In this document: positions 41,355 to 54,395 of the stretch, one piece after another
Numbering within the stretch: position 1 is the first letter of the stretch
Layout: each line of letters begins with the position of its first letter
Assembly (NCBI GenBank): GCA_027186245.1
Contig: CP114481.1
Location: forward strand, 51,429,501-51,493,500
Reading direction: 5' to 3'
Length of the DNA: 64,000 nt
Origin: Coriaria nepalensis
Lineage: Eukaryota; Streptophyta; Magnoliopsida; Cucurbitales; Coriariaceae
Notes under the pieces: generated by a model
Told to the model about the DNA's origin: nothing
The model's input: the letters and a program-made list of their open reading frames with translations, nothing else
Databases searched by the model: none
Program-made: the position numbers and the translations under genes

Positions 41355-43200
41355 TTCGTTCGACTTGGTTTGAAATAAATTATTGACTTGAAATGACTCA
41401 TTGAAATGATTGTAAGGTTAAACGAATGCACACTTTCCTTCCATTGATCATTTGCAAGTTATGCACAAAACTTGTGTTTGTAGTGAAAAAATAGAATTCG
41501 TTCGACTTGCTTTGAAATACGTTATTGACTTGAAATGACTCATTGAAATAATTTTAAGGTTAAACGAATGGACACTTTCCTTGCAATGATCATTTGCAAG
41601 TTACGCACAAAACTTGTGTTTGTAGTGAAAAAATAGAATTCGTTCGAATTGCTTTGAAAGAAGATATTGAGTTGAAATGACTCATTGAAATGATTTTAAG
41701 GTTAAACGAATGGACACTTTCCTTGCAATGATCATTTGCAAGTTATGCACAAAACTTGTGTTTGTAGTGCAAAAATAGAATTCGTTCGACTTGCTTTGAA
41801 ATAAGTTATTGACTTCAAATGACTGATTGGAATGATTTTAAGGTTAAACTACTGGACACATTCCTGGCATTGATCATTTACAAGTTATGCAGAAAACTTG
41901 TGTTTGGAGTGCGAAAATAGAATGCGTTCGACTTGCTTTGAAATAAGTTATTGACTCGGAATGACTCATTGAAATGATTTTAAGGTTAAACGAATGCACA
42001 CTTTCCTTGCATTGATCATTTGCAAGTTATGCACAAAACTTGTCTTTGTAGTGCAAAAATAGAATTTGTTTGACTTGCTTTGAAATAAGTTATTGACTTG
42101 AAATGACTCATTGAAATAATTTTAAGGTTAAATGAATGCACACTTTCCTTGCATTGATCATTTGCAAGTTATGCACAAAAGTTCTGTTTGTAGTGAAAAA
42201 ATAGAATTCGTTCGAATTGCTTTGAAAGAAGATATTGAGTTGAAATGACTCATTGAAATGATATTAAGGTTAAACGAATGCACACTTTCCTTGCAATGAT
42301 CATTTGCAAGTTATGCACAAAACTTGACTTTGTTGTGCAAAAATAGAATGCGTTCGACTTGCTTTGAAATAAGTTATTGACTTGAAATGACTCATTGAAA
42401 TGATTTTAAGGTTAAACGAATGGACACTTTCCTCGCATTGATCATTTGCAAGTTATGCACAAAACTTGTGTTTGTAGTGCAAAAATAGAATTCGTTTGAC
42501 TTGCTTTGAAATAAATTATTAACTTGAAATGACTCATTGAAATGATTGTAAGGTTAAACGAATGCACACTTTCCTTCCATTGATCATTTGCAAGTTATGC
42601 ACAAAACTTGTGTTTGTAGTGAAAAAATAGAATTCGTTCGACTTGCTTTGAAATAAGTTATTGACTTGAAATGACTCATTGAAATGATTTTAAGGTTAAA
42701 CGAATGCACACTTTCCTTGCAATGATCATTTGCAAGTTATGCACAAAACTTGACTTTGTAGTGCAAAAATAGAAAGCGTTCGACTTGCTTTGAAATAAGT
42801 TATTGACTTGAAATGACTCATTGAAATGATTTTAAGGTTAAACGAATGGACACTTTCCTTGTATTGATCATTTGCAAGTTATGCACAAAACTTGTGTTTG
42901 TAGTGAAAAAATAGAATTCGTTCGACTTGCTTTGCAATAAGTTATTGACTTGAAATGACTCATTGAAATGATTGTAAGGTTAAATGAATGCACACTTTCC
43001 TTGCAATGATTATTTGCAAGTTATGCACAAAACTTGACTTTGTAGTGCAAAAATAGAATGCGTTCGAATTGCTTTGAAATAAGTTATTGACTTGAAATGA
43101 CTCATTGAAATGATTTTAAGGTTAAACGAATGGACACTTTCCTTGCATTGATCATCTGCAAGTTATGCACAAAACTTGTGTTTGTAGTGCAAAAATAGAA
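41355..43200. repeat. Partial third copy of the 33-monomer unit
   Basis: From 41355 the sequence matches 38089 onward at an offset of 3266 bp (23 monomers): ACTTGG at 41363 and 38097, CTACTGG at 41849 and 38583. At about 43200 the match jumps to an offset of 2840 bp (43351 and 40511), skipping three monomers. Small differences include ATTAACTTG at about 42519. The copy is thus an internally deleted, truncated version of the unit. Confidence 0.88.
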
Positions 43201-45690
43201 TTCGTTCGACTTTCTTTGAAATAAATTATTGACTTGAAATGACTCATTGAAATGATTTTAAGGTTAAACGAATGGACACTTTCCTTGCATTGATCATTTG
43301 CAAGTTATGCACAAAACTTGTGTTTGTAGTGCAAAAATAGAATTCGTTCGACTTGGTTTGAAATAAATTATTGACTTGAAATGACTCATTGAAATGATTG
43401 TAAGGTTAAACGAATGCACACTTTCCTTCCATTGATCATTTGCAAGTTATGCACAAAACTTGTGTTTGTAGTGAAAAAATAGAATTCGTTCGACTTGCTT
43501 TGAAATACGTTATTGACTTGAAATGACTCATTGAAATGATTTTAAGGTTAAACGAATGGACACTTTCCTTGCATTGATCATCTGCAAGTTATGCACAAAA
43601 CTTGTGTTTGTAGTGCAAAAATAGAATTCGTTCGACTTGCTTTGAAATAAATTATTGACTTGAAATGACTCATTGAAATGATTGTAAGGTTAAACGAATG
43701 CACACTTTCTTTCCATTGATCATTTGCAAGTTATGCACAAAACTTGTCTTTGTAGTGCAAAAATAGAATTTGTTCGACTTGCTTTGAAATAAGTTATTGA
43801 CTTGAAATGACTCATTGAAATAATTTTAAGGTTAAATGAATGCACACTTTCCTTGCATTGATCATTTGCAAGTTATGCACAAAAGTTCTGTTTGTAGTGA
43901 AAAAATAGAATTCGTTCGAATTGCTTTGAAAGAAGATATTGAGTTGAAATGACTCATTGAAATGATATTAAGGTTAAACGAATGCACACTTTCCTTGCAA
44001 TGATCATTTGAAAGTTATGCACAAAACTTGACTTTGTTGTGCAAAAATAGAATGCGTTCGACTTGCTTTGAAATAAGTTATTGACTTGAAATGACTCATT
44101 GAAATGATTTTAAGGTTAAACGAATGGACACTTTCCTCGCATTGATCATTTGCAAGTTATGCACAAAACTTGTGTTTGTAGTGCAAAAATAGAATTCGTT
44201 TGACTTGCTTTGAAATAAATTATTGACTTGAAATGACTCATTGAAATGATTGTAAGGTTAAACGAATGCACACTTTCCTTCCATTGATCATTTGCAAGTT
44301 ATGCACAAAACTTGTGTTTGTAGTGAAAAAATAGAATTCGTTCGACTTGCTTTGAAATAAGTTATTGACTTGAAATGACTCATTGAAATGATTTTAAGGT
44401 TAAACGAATGGACACTTTCCTCGCATTGATCATTTGCAAGTTATGCACAAAACTTGTGTTTGTAGTGCAAAAATAGAATTCGTTTGACTTGCTTTGAAAT
44501 AAATTATTGACTTGAAATGACTCATTGAAATGATTTTAAGGTTAAACGAATGGACACTTTCCTTGCAATGATCATTCGCAAGTTATGCACAAAACTTGTG
44601 TTTGTAGTGCAAAAATAGAATTCGTTCGACTTGCTTTGAAATAAGTTATTGACTTCAAATGACTGATTGGAATGATTTTAAGGTTAAACTACTGGACACA
44701 TTCCTGGCATTGATCATTTACAAGTTATGCAGAAAACTTGTGTTTGGAGTGCGAAAATAGAATGCGTTCGACTTGCTTTGAAATAAGTTATTGACTCGGA
44801 ATGACTCATTGAAATGATTTTAAGGTTAAACGAATGCACACTTTCCTTGCATTGATCATTTGCAAGTTATGCACAAAACTTGTCTTTGTAGTGCAAAAAT
44901 AGAATTTGTTCGACTTGCTTTGAAATAAGTTATTGACTTGAAATGACTCATTGAAATAATTTTAAGGTTAAATGAATGCACACTTTCCTTGCATTGATCA
45001 TTTGCAAGTTATGCACAAAAGTTCTGTTTGTAGTGAAAAAATAGAATTCGTTCGAATTGCTTTGAAAGAAGATATTGAGTTGAAATGACTCATTGAAATG
45101 ATATTAAGGTTAAACGAATGCACACTTTCCTTGCAATGATCATTTGCAAGTTATGCACAAAACTCGACTTTGTTGTGCAAAAATAGAATGCGTTCGACTT
45201 GCTTTGAAATAAGTTATTGACTTGAAATGACTCATTGAAATGATTTTAAGGTTAAACGAATGGACACTTTCCTCGCATTGATCATTTGCAAGTTATGCAC
45301 AAAACTTGTGTTTGTAGTGCAAAAATAGAATTCGTTTGACTTGCTTTGAAATAAATTATTGACTTGAAATGACTCATTGAAATGATTGTAAGGTTAAACG
45401 AATGCACACTTTCCTTCCATTGATCATTTGCAAGTTATGCACAAAACTTGTGTTTGTAGTGAAAAAATAGAATTCGTTCGACTTGCTTTGAAATAAGTTA
45501 TTGACTTGAAATGACTCATTGAAATGATTTTAAGGTTAAACGAATGCACACTTTCCTTGCAATGATCATTTGCAAGTTATGCACAAAACTTGACTTTGTA
45601 GTGCAAAAATAGAAAGCGTTCGACTTGCTTTGAAATAAGTTATTGACTTGAAATGACTCATTGAAATGATTTTAAGGTTAAACGAATGGA
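42785..45690. repeat. 3408-bp offset block (24 monomers), copy 1
   Basis: This block matches 46193-49100 at exactly 3408 bp: ACTTTCTTTG at 43209 and 46617, ACTTGG at 43351 and 46759, CTTGTCTTT at 43743 and 47151, CTACTGG at 44689 and 48097. It overlaps the end of the partial third copy and is itself assembled from pieces of the 4686-bp unit (offset 2840), rearranged so that the CTTGTCTTT monomer follows the TCTTTCCATTG monomer directly at about 43743. Confidence 0.9.
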
Positions 45691-46600
45691 CACTTTCCTT
45701 GCATTGATCATCTGCAAGTTATGCACAAAACTTGTGTTTGTAGTGCAAAAATAGAATTCGTTCGACTTGCTTTGAAATAAGTTATTGACTTGAAATGACT
45801 CATTGAAATGATTTTAAGGTTAAACGAATGGACACTTTCCTTGTATTGATCATTTGCAAGTTATGCACAAAACTTGTGTTTGTAGTGAAAAAATAGAATT
45901 CGTTCGACTTGCTTTGCAATAAGTTATTGACTTGAAATGACTCATTGAAATGATTGTAAGGTTAAATGAATGCACACTTTCCTTGCAATGATTATTTGCA
46001 AGTTATGCACAAAACTTGACTTTGTAGTGCAAAAATAGAATGCGTTCGAATTGCTTTGAAATAAGTTATTGACTTGAAATGACTCATTGAAATGATTTTA
46101 AGGTTAAACGAATGGACACTTTCCTTGCATTGATCATCTGCAAGTTATGCACAAAACTTGTGTTTGTAGTGCAAAAATAGAATTCGTTCGACTTGCTTTG
46201 AAATAAGTTATTGACTTGAAATGACTCATTGAAATGATTTTAAGGTTAAACGAATGGACACTTTCCTTGTATTGATCATTTGCAAGTTATGCACAAAACT
46301 TGTGTTTGTAGTGAAAAAATAGAATTCGTTCGACTTGCTTTGCAATAAGTTATTGACTTGAAATGACTCATTGAAATGATTGTAAGGTTAAATGAATGCA
46401 CACTTTCCTTGCAATGATTATTTGCAAGTTATGCACAAAACTTGACTTTGTAGTGCAAAAATAGAATGCGTTCGAATTGCTTTGAAATAAGTTATTGACT
46501 TGAAATGACTCATTGAAATGATTTTAAGGTTAAACGAATGGACACTTTCCTTGCATTGATCATCTGCAAGTTATGCACAAAACTTGTGTTTGTAGTGCAA
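45691..46600. repeat. Three-monomer (426-bp) tandem duplication
   Basis: CTTTCCTTGTATTGATC occurs at 45835 and 46261, and CATCTGCAAG, GCTTTGCAATAAG and GATTATTTGC follow in the same order in both copies at 426-bp spacing. The event sits at the junction between the two 3408-bp blocks. The right-hand block lacks the equivalent extra monomers at 49.1 kb, so this looks like a separate local slippage or exchange. Confidence 0.85.
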
Positions 46601-49100
46601 AAATAGAATTCGTTCGACTTTCTTTGAAATAAATTATTGACTTGAAATGACTCATTGAAATGATTTTAAGGTTAAACGAATGGACACTTTCCTTGCATTG
46701 ATCATTTGCAAGTTATGCACAAAACTTGTGTTTGTAGTGCAAAAATAGAATTCGTTCGACTTGGTTTGAAATAAATTATTGACTTGAAATGACTCATTGA
46801 AATGATTGTAAGGTTAAACGAATGCACACTTTCCTTCCATTGATCATTTGCAAGTTATGCACAAAACTTGTGTTTGTAGTGAAAAAATAGAATTCGTTCG
46901 ACTTGCTTTGAAATACGTTATTGACTTGAAATGACTCATTGAAATGATTTTAAGGTTAAACGAATGGACACTTTCCTTGCATTGATCATCTGCAAGTTAT
47001 GCACAAAACTTGTGTTTGTAGTGCAAAAATAGAATTCGTTCGACTTGCTTTGAAATAAATTATTGACTTGAAATGACTCATTGAAATGATTGTAAGGTTA
47101 AACGAATGCACACTTTCTTTCCATTGATCATTTGCAAGTTATGCACAAAACTTGTCTTTGTAGTGCAAAAATAGAATTTGTTCGACTTGCTTTGAAATAA
47201 GTTATTGACTTGAAATGACTCATTGAAATAATTTTAAGGTTAAATGAATGCACACTTTCCTTGCATTGATCATTTGCAAGTTATGCACAAAAGTTCTGTT
47301 TGTAGTGAAAAAATAGAATTCGTTCGAATTGCTTTGAAAGAAGATATTGAGTTGAAATGACTCATTGAAATGATATTAAGGTTAAACGAATGCACACTTT
47401 CCTTGCAATGATCATTTGAAAGTTATGCACAAAACTTGACTTTGTTGTGCAAAAATAGAATGCGTTCGACTTGCTTTGAAATAAGTTATTGACTTGAAAT
47501 GACTCATTGAAATGATTTTAAGGTTAAACGAATGGACACTTTCCTCGCATTGATCATTTGCAAGTTATGCACAAAACTTGTGTTTGTAGTGCAAAAATAG
47601 AATTCGTTTGACTTGCTTTGAAATAAATTATTGACTTGAAATGACTCATTGAAATGATTGTAAGGTTAAACGAATGCACACTTTCCTTCCATTGATCATT
47701 TGCAAGTTATGCACAAAACTTGTGTTTGTAGTGAAAAAATAGAATTCGTTCGACTTGCTTTGAAATAAGTTATTGACTTGAAATGACTCATTGAAATGAT
47801 TTTAAGGTTAAACGAATGGACACTTTCCTCGCATTGATCATTTGCAAGTTATGCACAAAACTTGTGTTTGTAGTGCAAAAATAGAATTCGTTTGACTTGC
47901 TTTGAAATAAATTATTGACTTGAAATGACTCATTGAAATGATTTTAAGGTTAAACGAATGGACACTTTCCTTGCAATGATCATTCGCAAGTTATGCACAA
48001 AACTTGTGTTTGTAGTGCAAAAATAGAATTCGTTCGACTTGCTTTGAAATAAGTTATTGACTTCAAATGACTGATTGGAATGATTTTAAGGTTAAACTAC
48101 TGGACACATTCCTGGCATTGATCATTTACAAGTTATGCAGAAAACTTGTGTTTGGAGTGCGAAAATAGAATGCGTTCGACTTGCTTTGAAATAAGTTATT
48201 GACTCGGAATGACTCATTGAAATGATTTTAAGGTTAAACGAATGCACACTTTCCTTGCATTGATCATTTGCAAGTTATGCACAAAACTTGTCTTTGTAGT
48301 GCAAAAATAGAATTTGTTCGACTTGCTTTGAAATAAGTTATTGACTTGAAATGACTCATTGAAATAATTTTAAGGTTAAATGAATGCACACTTTCCTTGC
48401 ATTGATCATTTGCAAGTTATGCACAAAAGTTCTGTTTGTAGTGAAAAAATAGAATTCGTTCGAATTGCTTTGAAAGAAGATATTGAGTTGAAATGACTCA
48501 TTGAAATGATATTAAGGTTAAACGAATGCACACTTTCCTTGCAATGATCATTTGCAAGTTATGCACAAAACTCGACTTTGTTGTGCAAAAATAGAATGCG
48601 TTCGACTTGCTTTGAAATAAGTTATTGACTTGAAATGACTCATTGAAATGATTTTAAGGTTAAACGAATGGACACTTTCCTCGCATTGATCATTTGCAAG
48701 TTATGCACAAAACTTGTGTTTGTAGTGCAAAAATAGAATTCGTTTGACTTGCTTTGAAATAAATTATTGACTTGAAATGACTCATTGAAATGATTGTAAG
48801 GTTAAACGAATGCACACTTTCCTTCCATTGATCATTTGCAAGTTATGCACAAAACTTGTGTTTGTAGTGAAAAAATAGAATTCGTTCGACTTGCTTTGAA
48901 ATAAGTTATTGACTTGAAATGACTCATTGAAATGATTTTAAGGTTAAACGAATGCACACTTTCCTTGCAATGATCATTTGCAAGTTATGCACAAAACTTG
49001 ACTTTGTAGTGCAAAAATAGAAAGCGTTCGACTTGCTTTGAAATAAGTTATTGACTTGAAATGACTCATTGAAATGATTTTAAGGTTAAACGAATGGACA
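46193..49100. repeat. 3408-bp offset block (24 monomers), copy 2
   Basis: Second copy of 42785-45690, in the same orientation and apparently almost identical, including the private CATTTGAAAG monomer (44009 and 47417), CATTCGCAAG (about 44574 and 47982) and ACTCGACTTTG (about 45172 and 48580). The match ends at about 49100, where TTGTATTG replaces TTGCATTG. Confidence 0.9.
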
Positions 49101-49930
49101 CTTTCCTTGTATTGATCATTTGCAAGTTATGCACAAAACTTGTGTTTGTAGTGAAAAAATAGAATTCGTTCGACTTGCTTTGAAATAAGTTATTGACTTG
49201 AAATGACTCATTGAAATGATTGTAAGGTTAAATGAATGCACACTTTCCTTGCAATGATTATTTGCAAGTTATGCACAAAACTTGACTTTGTAGTGCAAAA
49301 ATAGAATGCGTTCGACTTGCTTTGAAATAAGTTATTGACTTGAAATGACTCATTGAAATGATTTTAAGGTTAAACGAATGGACACTTTCCTTGCATTGAT
49401 CATCTGCAAGTTATGCACAAAACTTGTGTTTGTAGTGCAAAAATAGAATTCGTTCGACTTGCTTTGAAATAAATTATTGACTTGAAATGACTCATTGAAA
49501 TGATTGTAAGGTTAAACGAATGCACACTTTCTTTCCATTGATCATTTGCAAGTTATGCACAAAACTTGTGTTTGTAGTGAAAAAATAGAATTCGTTCGAC
49601 TTGCTTTGAAATAAGTTATTGACTTGAAATGACTCATTGAAATGATTTTAAGGTTAAACGAATGCACACTTTCCTTGCAATGATCATTTGCAAGTAATGC
49701 ACAAAACTTGACTTTGTAGCGCAAAAATAGAATGCCTTCGACTTGCTTTGAAATAACTTATTGACTTGAAATGACTCATTGAAATGATTTTAAGGTTAAA
49801 CGAATGGACACTCTCCTTGCATTGATCATTTGCAAGTTATGCACAAAACTTGTGTTTGTAGTGCAAAAATAGAATTCGTTCGACTTTCTTTGAAATAAAT
49901 TATTGACTTGAAATGACTCATTGAAATGAT
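49020..49930. repeat. Block shared with 34.8-35.7 kb at 14200 bp
   Basis: The sequence matches about 34820-35730 at exactly 100 monomers: TTGTATTGATC at 49107 and 34907, the CAAGTAATGCAC plus GTAGCGC monomer, and the 60-codon minus-strand open frame at 49542 and 35342. Differences are GCTTTGAAATAAG versus GCTTTGCAATAAG at about 49180, and TTCGACTTGCTTTG versus TTCGAATTGCTTAG at about 49310. The older versions at 39.5 and 42.8 kb share the GCAATAAG form. Confidence 0.82.
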
Positions 49931-51530
49931 TGTAAGGTTAAACGAATGCACACTTTCCTTGCATTGATCATTTGCAAGTTATGCACAAAACTTGTGTTTG
50001 TAGTGTAAAAATAGAATGCGTTCGACTTGCTTTGCAATAAGTTATTGACTTGAAATGACTCATTGAAATGATTTTAAGGTTAAACTAATGGACACTTTCC
50101 TTGCATTGATCATTTGCAAGTTATGCACAAAACTTGTGTTTGTAGTGCAAAAATAGAATTTGTTCGACTTTCTTTGAAATAAGTTATTGACTTGAAATGA
50201 CTCATTGAAATGATTTTAAGGTTAAACGAATGCACACTTTCCTTGCATTGATCATTTGCAAGTTATGCACAAAACTTGTGTTTGTAGTGCAAAAATAGAA
50301 TTCGTTCGAATTGCTTTGAAATAAATTATTGACTTGAAATGACTCATTGAAATGATTGTAAGGTTAAACGAATGCACACTTTCCTTGCATTGATCATTTG
50401 CAAGTTATGCACAAAACTTGTGTTTGTAGTGCAAAAATAGAATGCGTTCGACTTGCTTTGAAATAACTTATTGACTTGAAATGACTCAATGAAATGATTG
50501 TAAGGTTAAACGAATGCACACTTTCCTTGCATTGATCATTTGCAAGTTATGCACAAAACTTGTGTTTGTAGTGCAAAAATAGAATTCGTTCGACTTGCTT
50601 TGAAATAAGTTATTGACTTGAAATGACTCATCGAAATGATTTTAAGGTTAAACGAATGCACACTTTCCTTGCATTGATCATTTGCAAGTTATGCACAAAA
50701 CTTGTGTTTGTAGTGTAAAAATAGAATGCGTTCGACTTGCTTTGCAATAAGTTATTGACTTGAAATGACTCATTGAAATGATTTTAAGGTTAAACTAATG
50801 GACACTTTCCCTGCATTGATCATTTGCAAGTTATGCACAAAACTTGTGTTTGTAGTGCAAAAATAGAATTTGTTCGACTTTCTTTGAAATAAGTTATTGA
50901 CTTGAAATGACTCATTGAAATGATTTTAAGGTTAAACGAATGCACACTTTCCTTGCATTGATCATTTGCAAGTTATGCACAAAACTTGTGTTTGTAGTGC
51001 AAAAATAGAATTCGTTCGAATTACTTTGAAAGAAGATATTGACTTGAAATGACTCATTGAAATGATTTTAAGGTTAAACGAATGCACACTTTCCTTGCAT
51101 TGATCATTTGCAAGTTATGCACAAAACTTGTGTTTGTAGTGCAAAAATAGAATTCGTTCGACTTGCTTTGAAATAAGTTATTGACTTGAAATGACTCATC
51201 GAAATGATTTTAAGGTTAAACGAATGCACACTTTCCTTGCATTGATCATTTGCAAGTTATACACAAAACTTGTGTTTGTAGTGTAAAAATAGAATACGTT
51301 CGACTTGCTTTGCAATAAGTTATTGACTTGAAATGACTCATTGAAATGATTTTAAGGTTAAACTAATGGACACTTTCCTTGCATTGATCATTTGCAAGTT
51401 ATGCACAAAACTTGTGTTTGTAGTGCAAAAATAGAATTTGTTCGACTTTCTTTGAAATAAGTTATTGACTTGAAATGACTCATTGAAATGATTTTAAGGT
51501 TAAACGAATGCACACTTTCCTTGCATTGAT
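49931..51530. repeat. Five- then four-monomer duplications
   Basis: The marker TAGTGTAAAAATAGAAT occurs at 50001, 50711 and 51279, giving offsets of 710 and 568. All three are followed by GCTTTGCAATAAG, AAACTAATGGACAC and then a TTTGTTCGACTTTC monomer. The third copy has ATACACAAAAC and GAATACG changes. This is the beginning of the right-hand zone with its own set of units. Confidence 0.85.
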
Positions 51531-52879
51531 CATTTGCAACTTATGCACAAAAGTTGTGTTTGTAGTGAAAAAGTAGAATTCTTTCGAATTGCTTTGAAAG
51601 AAGATATTGAGATGAAATGACTCATTGAAATAATATTAAGGCTAAACGAATGGACACTTTCCTTGCAATGATCATTTGAAAGTTATGCACAAAACTTGTG
51701 TTAGTAGTGCAAAAATAGAATTCGTTCGACTTTCTTTGAAATATGTTATTGACTTGAAATGACTCATTGAAATGATTGTTAGGTTAAACGAATGCACACT
51801 TTCCTTGCATTGATCATTTGCAAGTTATGCACAAAAGTTGTGTTCGTAGTGCAAAAATATAATTCGTTCGAGTGCCTTTGAAATAAGTTATTGACTTGAA
51901 ATGACTCATTGAAAAGATTTTAAGGTTCAACGAATGCACACTTTCCTTGCATTGATCATTTGCAAGTTATGCACAAAACTTGTGTTTGTATTCCAAAAAT
52001 AGAATGCGTTCGACTTGCTTTGAAATAAGTTATTGACTTGAAATGACTCATTGAAATGATTTTAAGGTTAAACGAATGCACACTTTCCTTGCAATGATCA
52101 TTTGCAAGTTATGCACAAAACTTGACTTTGTAGTGCAAAAATAGAAAGCGTTCGACTTGCTTTGAAATAAGTTATTGACTTGAAATGACTCATTGAAATG
52201 ATTTAAAGGTTAAACGAATGGACACTTTCCTTGCATTGATAATTTGCAAGTTATGCACAAAACTTGTGTTTGTAGTGCAAAAATAGAATTCGTTCGACTT
52301 CCTTTGAAATAAATTATTGACTTGAAATGACTCATTGAAATGATTGTAAGGTTAAACGAATGCACACTTTCCTTGCATTGATCATTTGCAAGTTATGCAC
52401 AAAACTTGTGTTTGTAGTGAAAAAATAAAATTCGTTCGACTTGCTTAGAAATAAGTTATTGACTTGAAATGACTCATTGAAATGATTTTAAGGTTAAATG
52501 AATGCACACTTTCCTTGCATTGATCATTTGCAAGTTATGCACAAAACTTGTGTTTGTAGTGAAAAATTAGAAGTCGTTGGAATTGCTTTGAAAGAAGATA
52601 TTGAGTTGAAATGACTCATTGAAATTATTTTAAGGTTAAACGAATGGACACTTTCCTTGCATTGATCATTTGCAAGTTATGCACAAAACTTGTGTTTGTA
52701 GTGCAGAAATAGAATTTGTTCGACTTGCTTTGAAATAAGTTATTGACTTGAAATGACTCATTGAAATTATTTTAAGGTTAAACGAATGGACACTTTCCTT
52801 CCAATGATCATTTGCAAGTTATGCACAAAAGTTGTGTTTGTAGTGAAAAAATAGAATTCGTTCGAATTGCTTTGAAATA
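51531..52879. repeat. Segment shared with 58.5-59.4 kb at about 7100 bp
   Basis: TGTTCGTAGTGCAAAAATATAATTC lies at 51841 and 58941, and TTGATAATTTGC or TGATAATTTGC ends at 52241 and 59341, both 7100 bp apart (50 monomers). Upstream, GTGAAAAAGTAGAATTCTTTCG (51563 and 58521) is 6958 apart (49 monomers), so one extra monomer was gained in the downstream copy or lost here. The remainder, to 52879, contains mixed monomers including a GAAGTCGTTGG variant at about 52571. Confidence 0.8.
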
Positions 52880-54090
52880 AGTTATTGACTTGAAATGACT
52901 GATTGGAATGATTTTAAGGTTAAACTACTGGACACATTCCTGGCATTGATCATTTCCAAGTTATGCAGAAAACTTGTGTTTGGAGTGCGAAAATAGAATT
53001 CGTTCGCCTTGCTTCGGAATAAGATATTGACTTGAAATGACTCATTGAAATGATTTTAAGGTTAAACGAATGGACACCTTCCTTGCATTGATCATTTGCA
53101 AGTTATGCACAAAACTTGTGTTTGTAGTCCAAAAATAGAATTCGTTCGACTTGCTTTGAAATAAATTATTGACTTGAAATGACTCATTGAAATGATTGTA
53201 AGGTTAAACGAATGCACACTTTCCTTGCATTGATCATTTGCAAGTTATGCACAAAAGTTGTGTTTGTAGTGAAAAAATAGAATTCGTTCGAATTGCTTTG
53301 AAAGAAGATATTGAGTTGAAATGACTCATTGAAATGATATTAAGGTTAAACGAATGGACACTTTCCTTGCATTGATCATTTGCCACTTATGCACAAAAGT
53401 TGTGTTTGTAGTGAAAAAGTAGAATTCGTTCGAATTGCTTTGAAAGAAGATATTGAGTTGAAATGACTCATTGAAATGATTTTAAGGTTGAACGAATGGA
53501 CACTTTCCTTGCAATGATCATTTGCAAGTTATGCACAAAACTTGTGTTTGTAGTGCAAAAATAGAATTCGTTTGACTTGCTTTGAAATAAGTTATTGACT
53601 TGAAATGACTGATTGGAATGATTTTAAAGTTAAACTACTGGACACATTCCTGGCATTGATCATTTCCAAGTTATGCAGAAAACTTGTGTTTGGAGTGCGA
53701 AAATAGAATTCGTTCGCCTTGCTTCGATATAAGATATTGACTTGAAATGACTCATTGAAATGATTTTAAGGTTAAACGAATGGACACCTTCCTTGCATTG
53801 ATCATTTGCAAGTTATGCACAAAACTTGTGTTTGTAGTCCAAAAATAGAATTCGTTCGACTTGCTTTGAAATAAATTATTGACTTGAAATGACTCATTGA
53901 AATGATTGTAAGGTTAAACGAATGCACACTTTCCTTGCATTGATCATTTGCAAGTTATGCACAAAAGTTGCGTTTGTAGTGAAAAAATAGAATTCGTACG
54001 AATTGCTTTGAAAGAAGATATTGAGTTGAAATGACTCATTGAAATGATATTAAGGTTAAACGAATGGACACTTTCCCTGCATTGATCATT
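52880..54090. repeat. Five-monomer duplication, offset 710 bp
   Basis: About 52880-53380 is repeated at 53590-54090. TGGAGTGCGAAAATAGAATTCG is at 52981 and 53691, followed by the private TTCGCCTTGCTTCG and GTAGTCCAAAAATAG changes. Differences include CTTCGGAATAAG versus CTTCGATATAAG, AAGGTTAAAC versus AAAGTTAAAC, and TTGTGTTTG versus TTGCGTTTG. Both copies hold the ACTACTGG subfamily in a form with CATTTCCAAG. Confidence 0.85.
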
Positions 54091-54395
54091 TGCAAGTTAT
54101 GCACAAAACTTGTGTTTGTAGTGCGAAAATAGAATGCGTTCGACTTGCTTTGAAATAAGTTATTGACTTGAAATGACTCATTGAAATGATTGTAAGGTTA
54201 AACGACTGCACACTTTCCTTGCATTGATCATTTGCAAGTTATGCACAAAACTTGACTTTGTAGTGCAAAAATAGAATGCGTTCGACTTGCTTTGAAATAA
54301 GTTATTGACTTGAAATGACTCATTGAAATGATTTTAAGGTTAAACGAATGCACACTTTCCTTGCATTGATCATTTGCCACTTATGCACAAAAGTT
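54091..54395. repeat. Two linker monomers
   Basis: Ordinary monomers between two duplicated blocks, one with AAACGACTGCACAC at about 54200 and one of the GACTTT type. Nothing else is seen. Confidence 0.7.
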
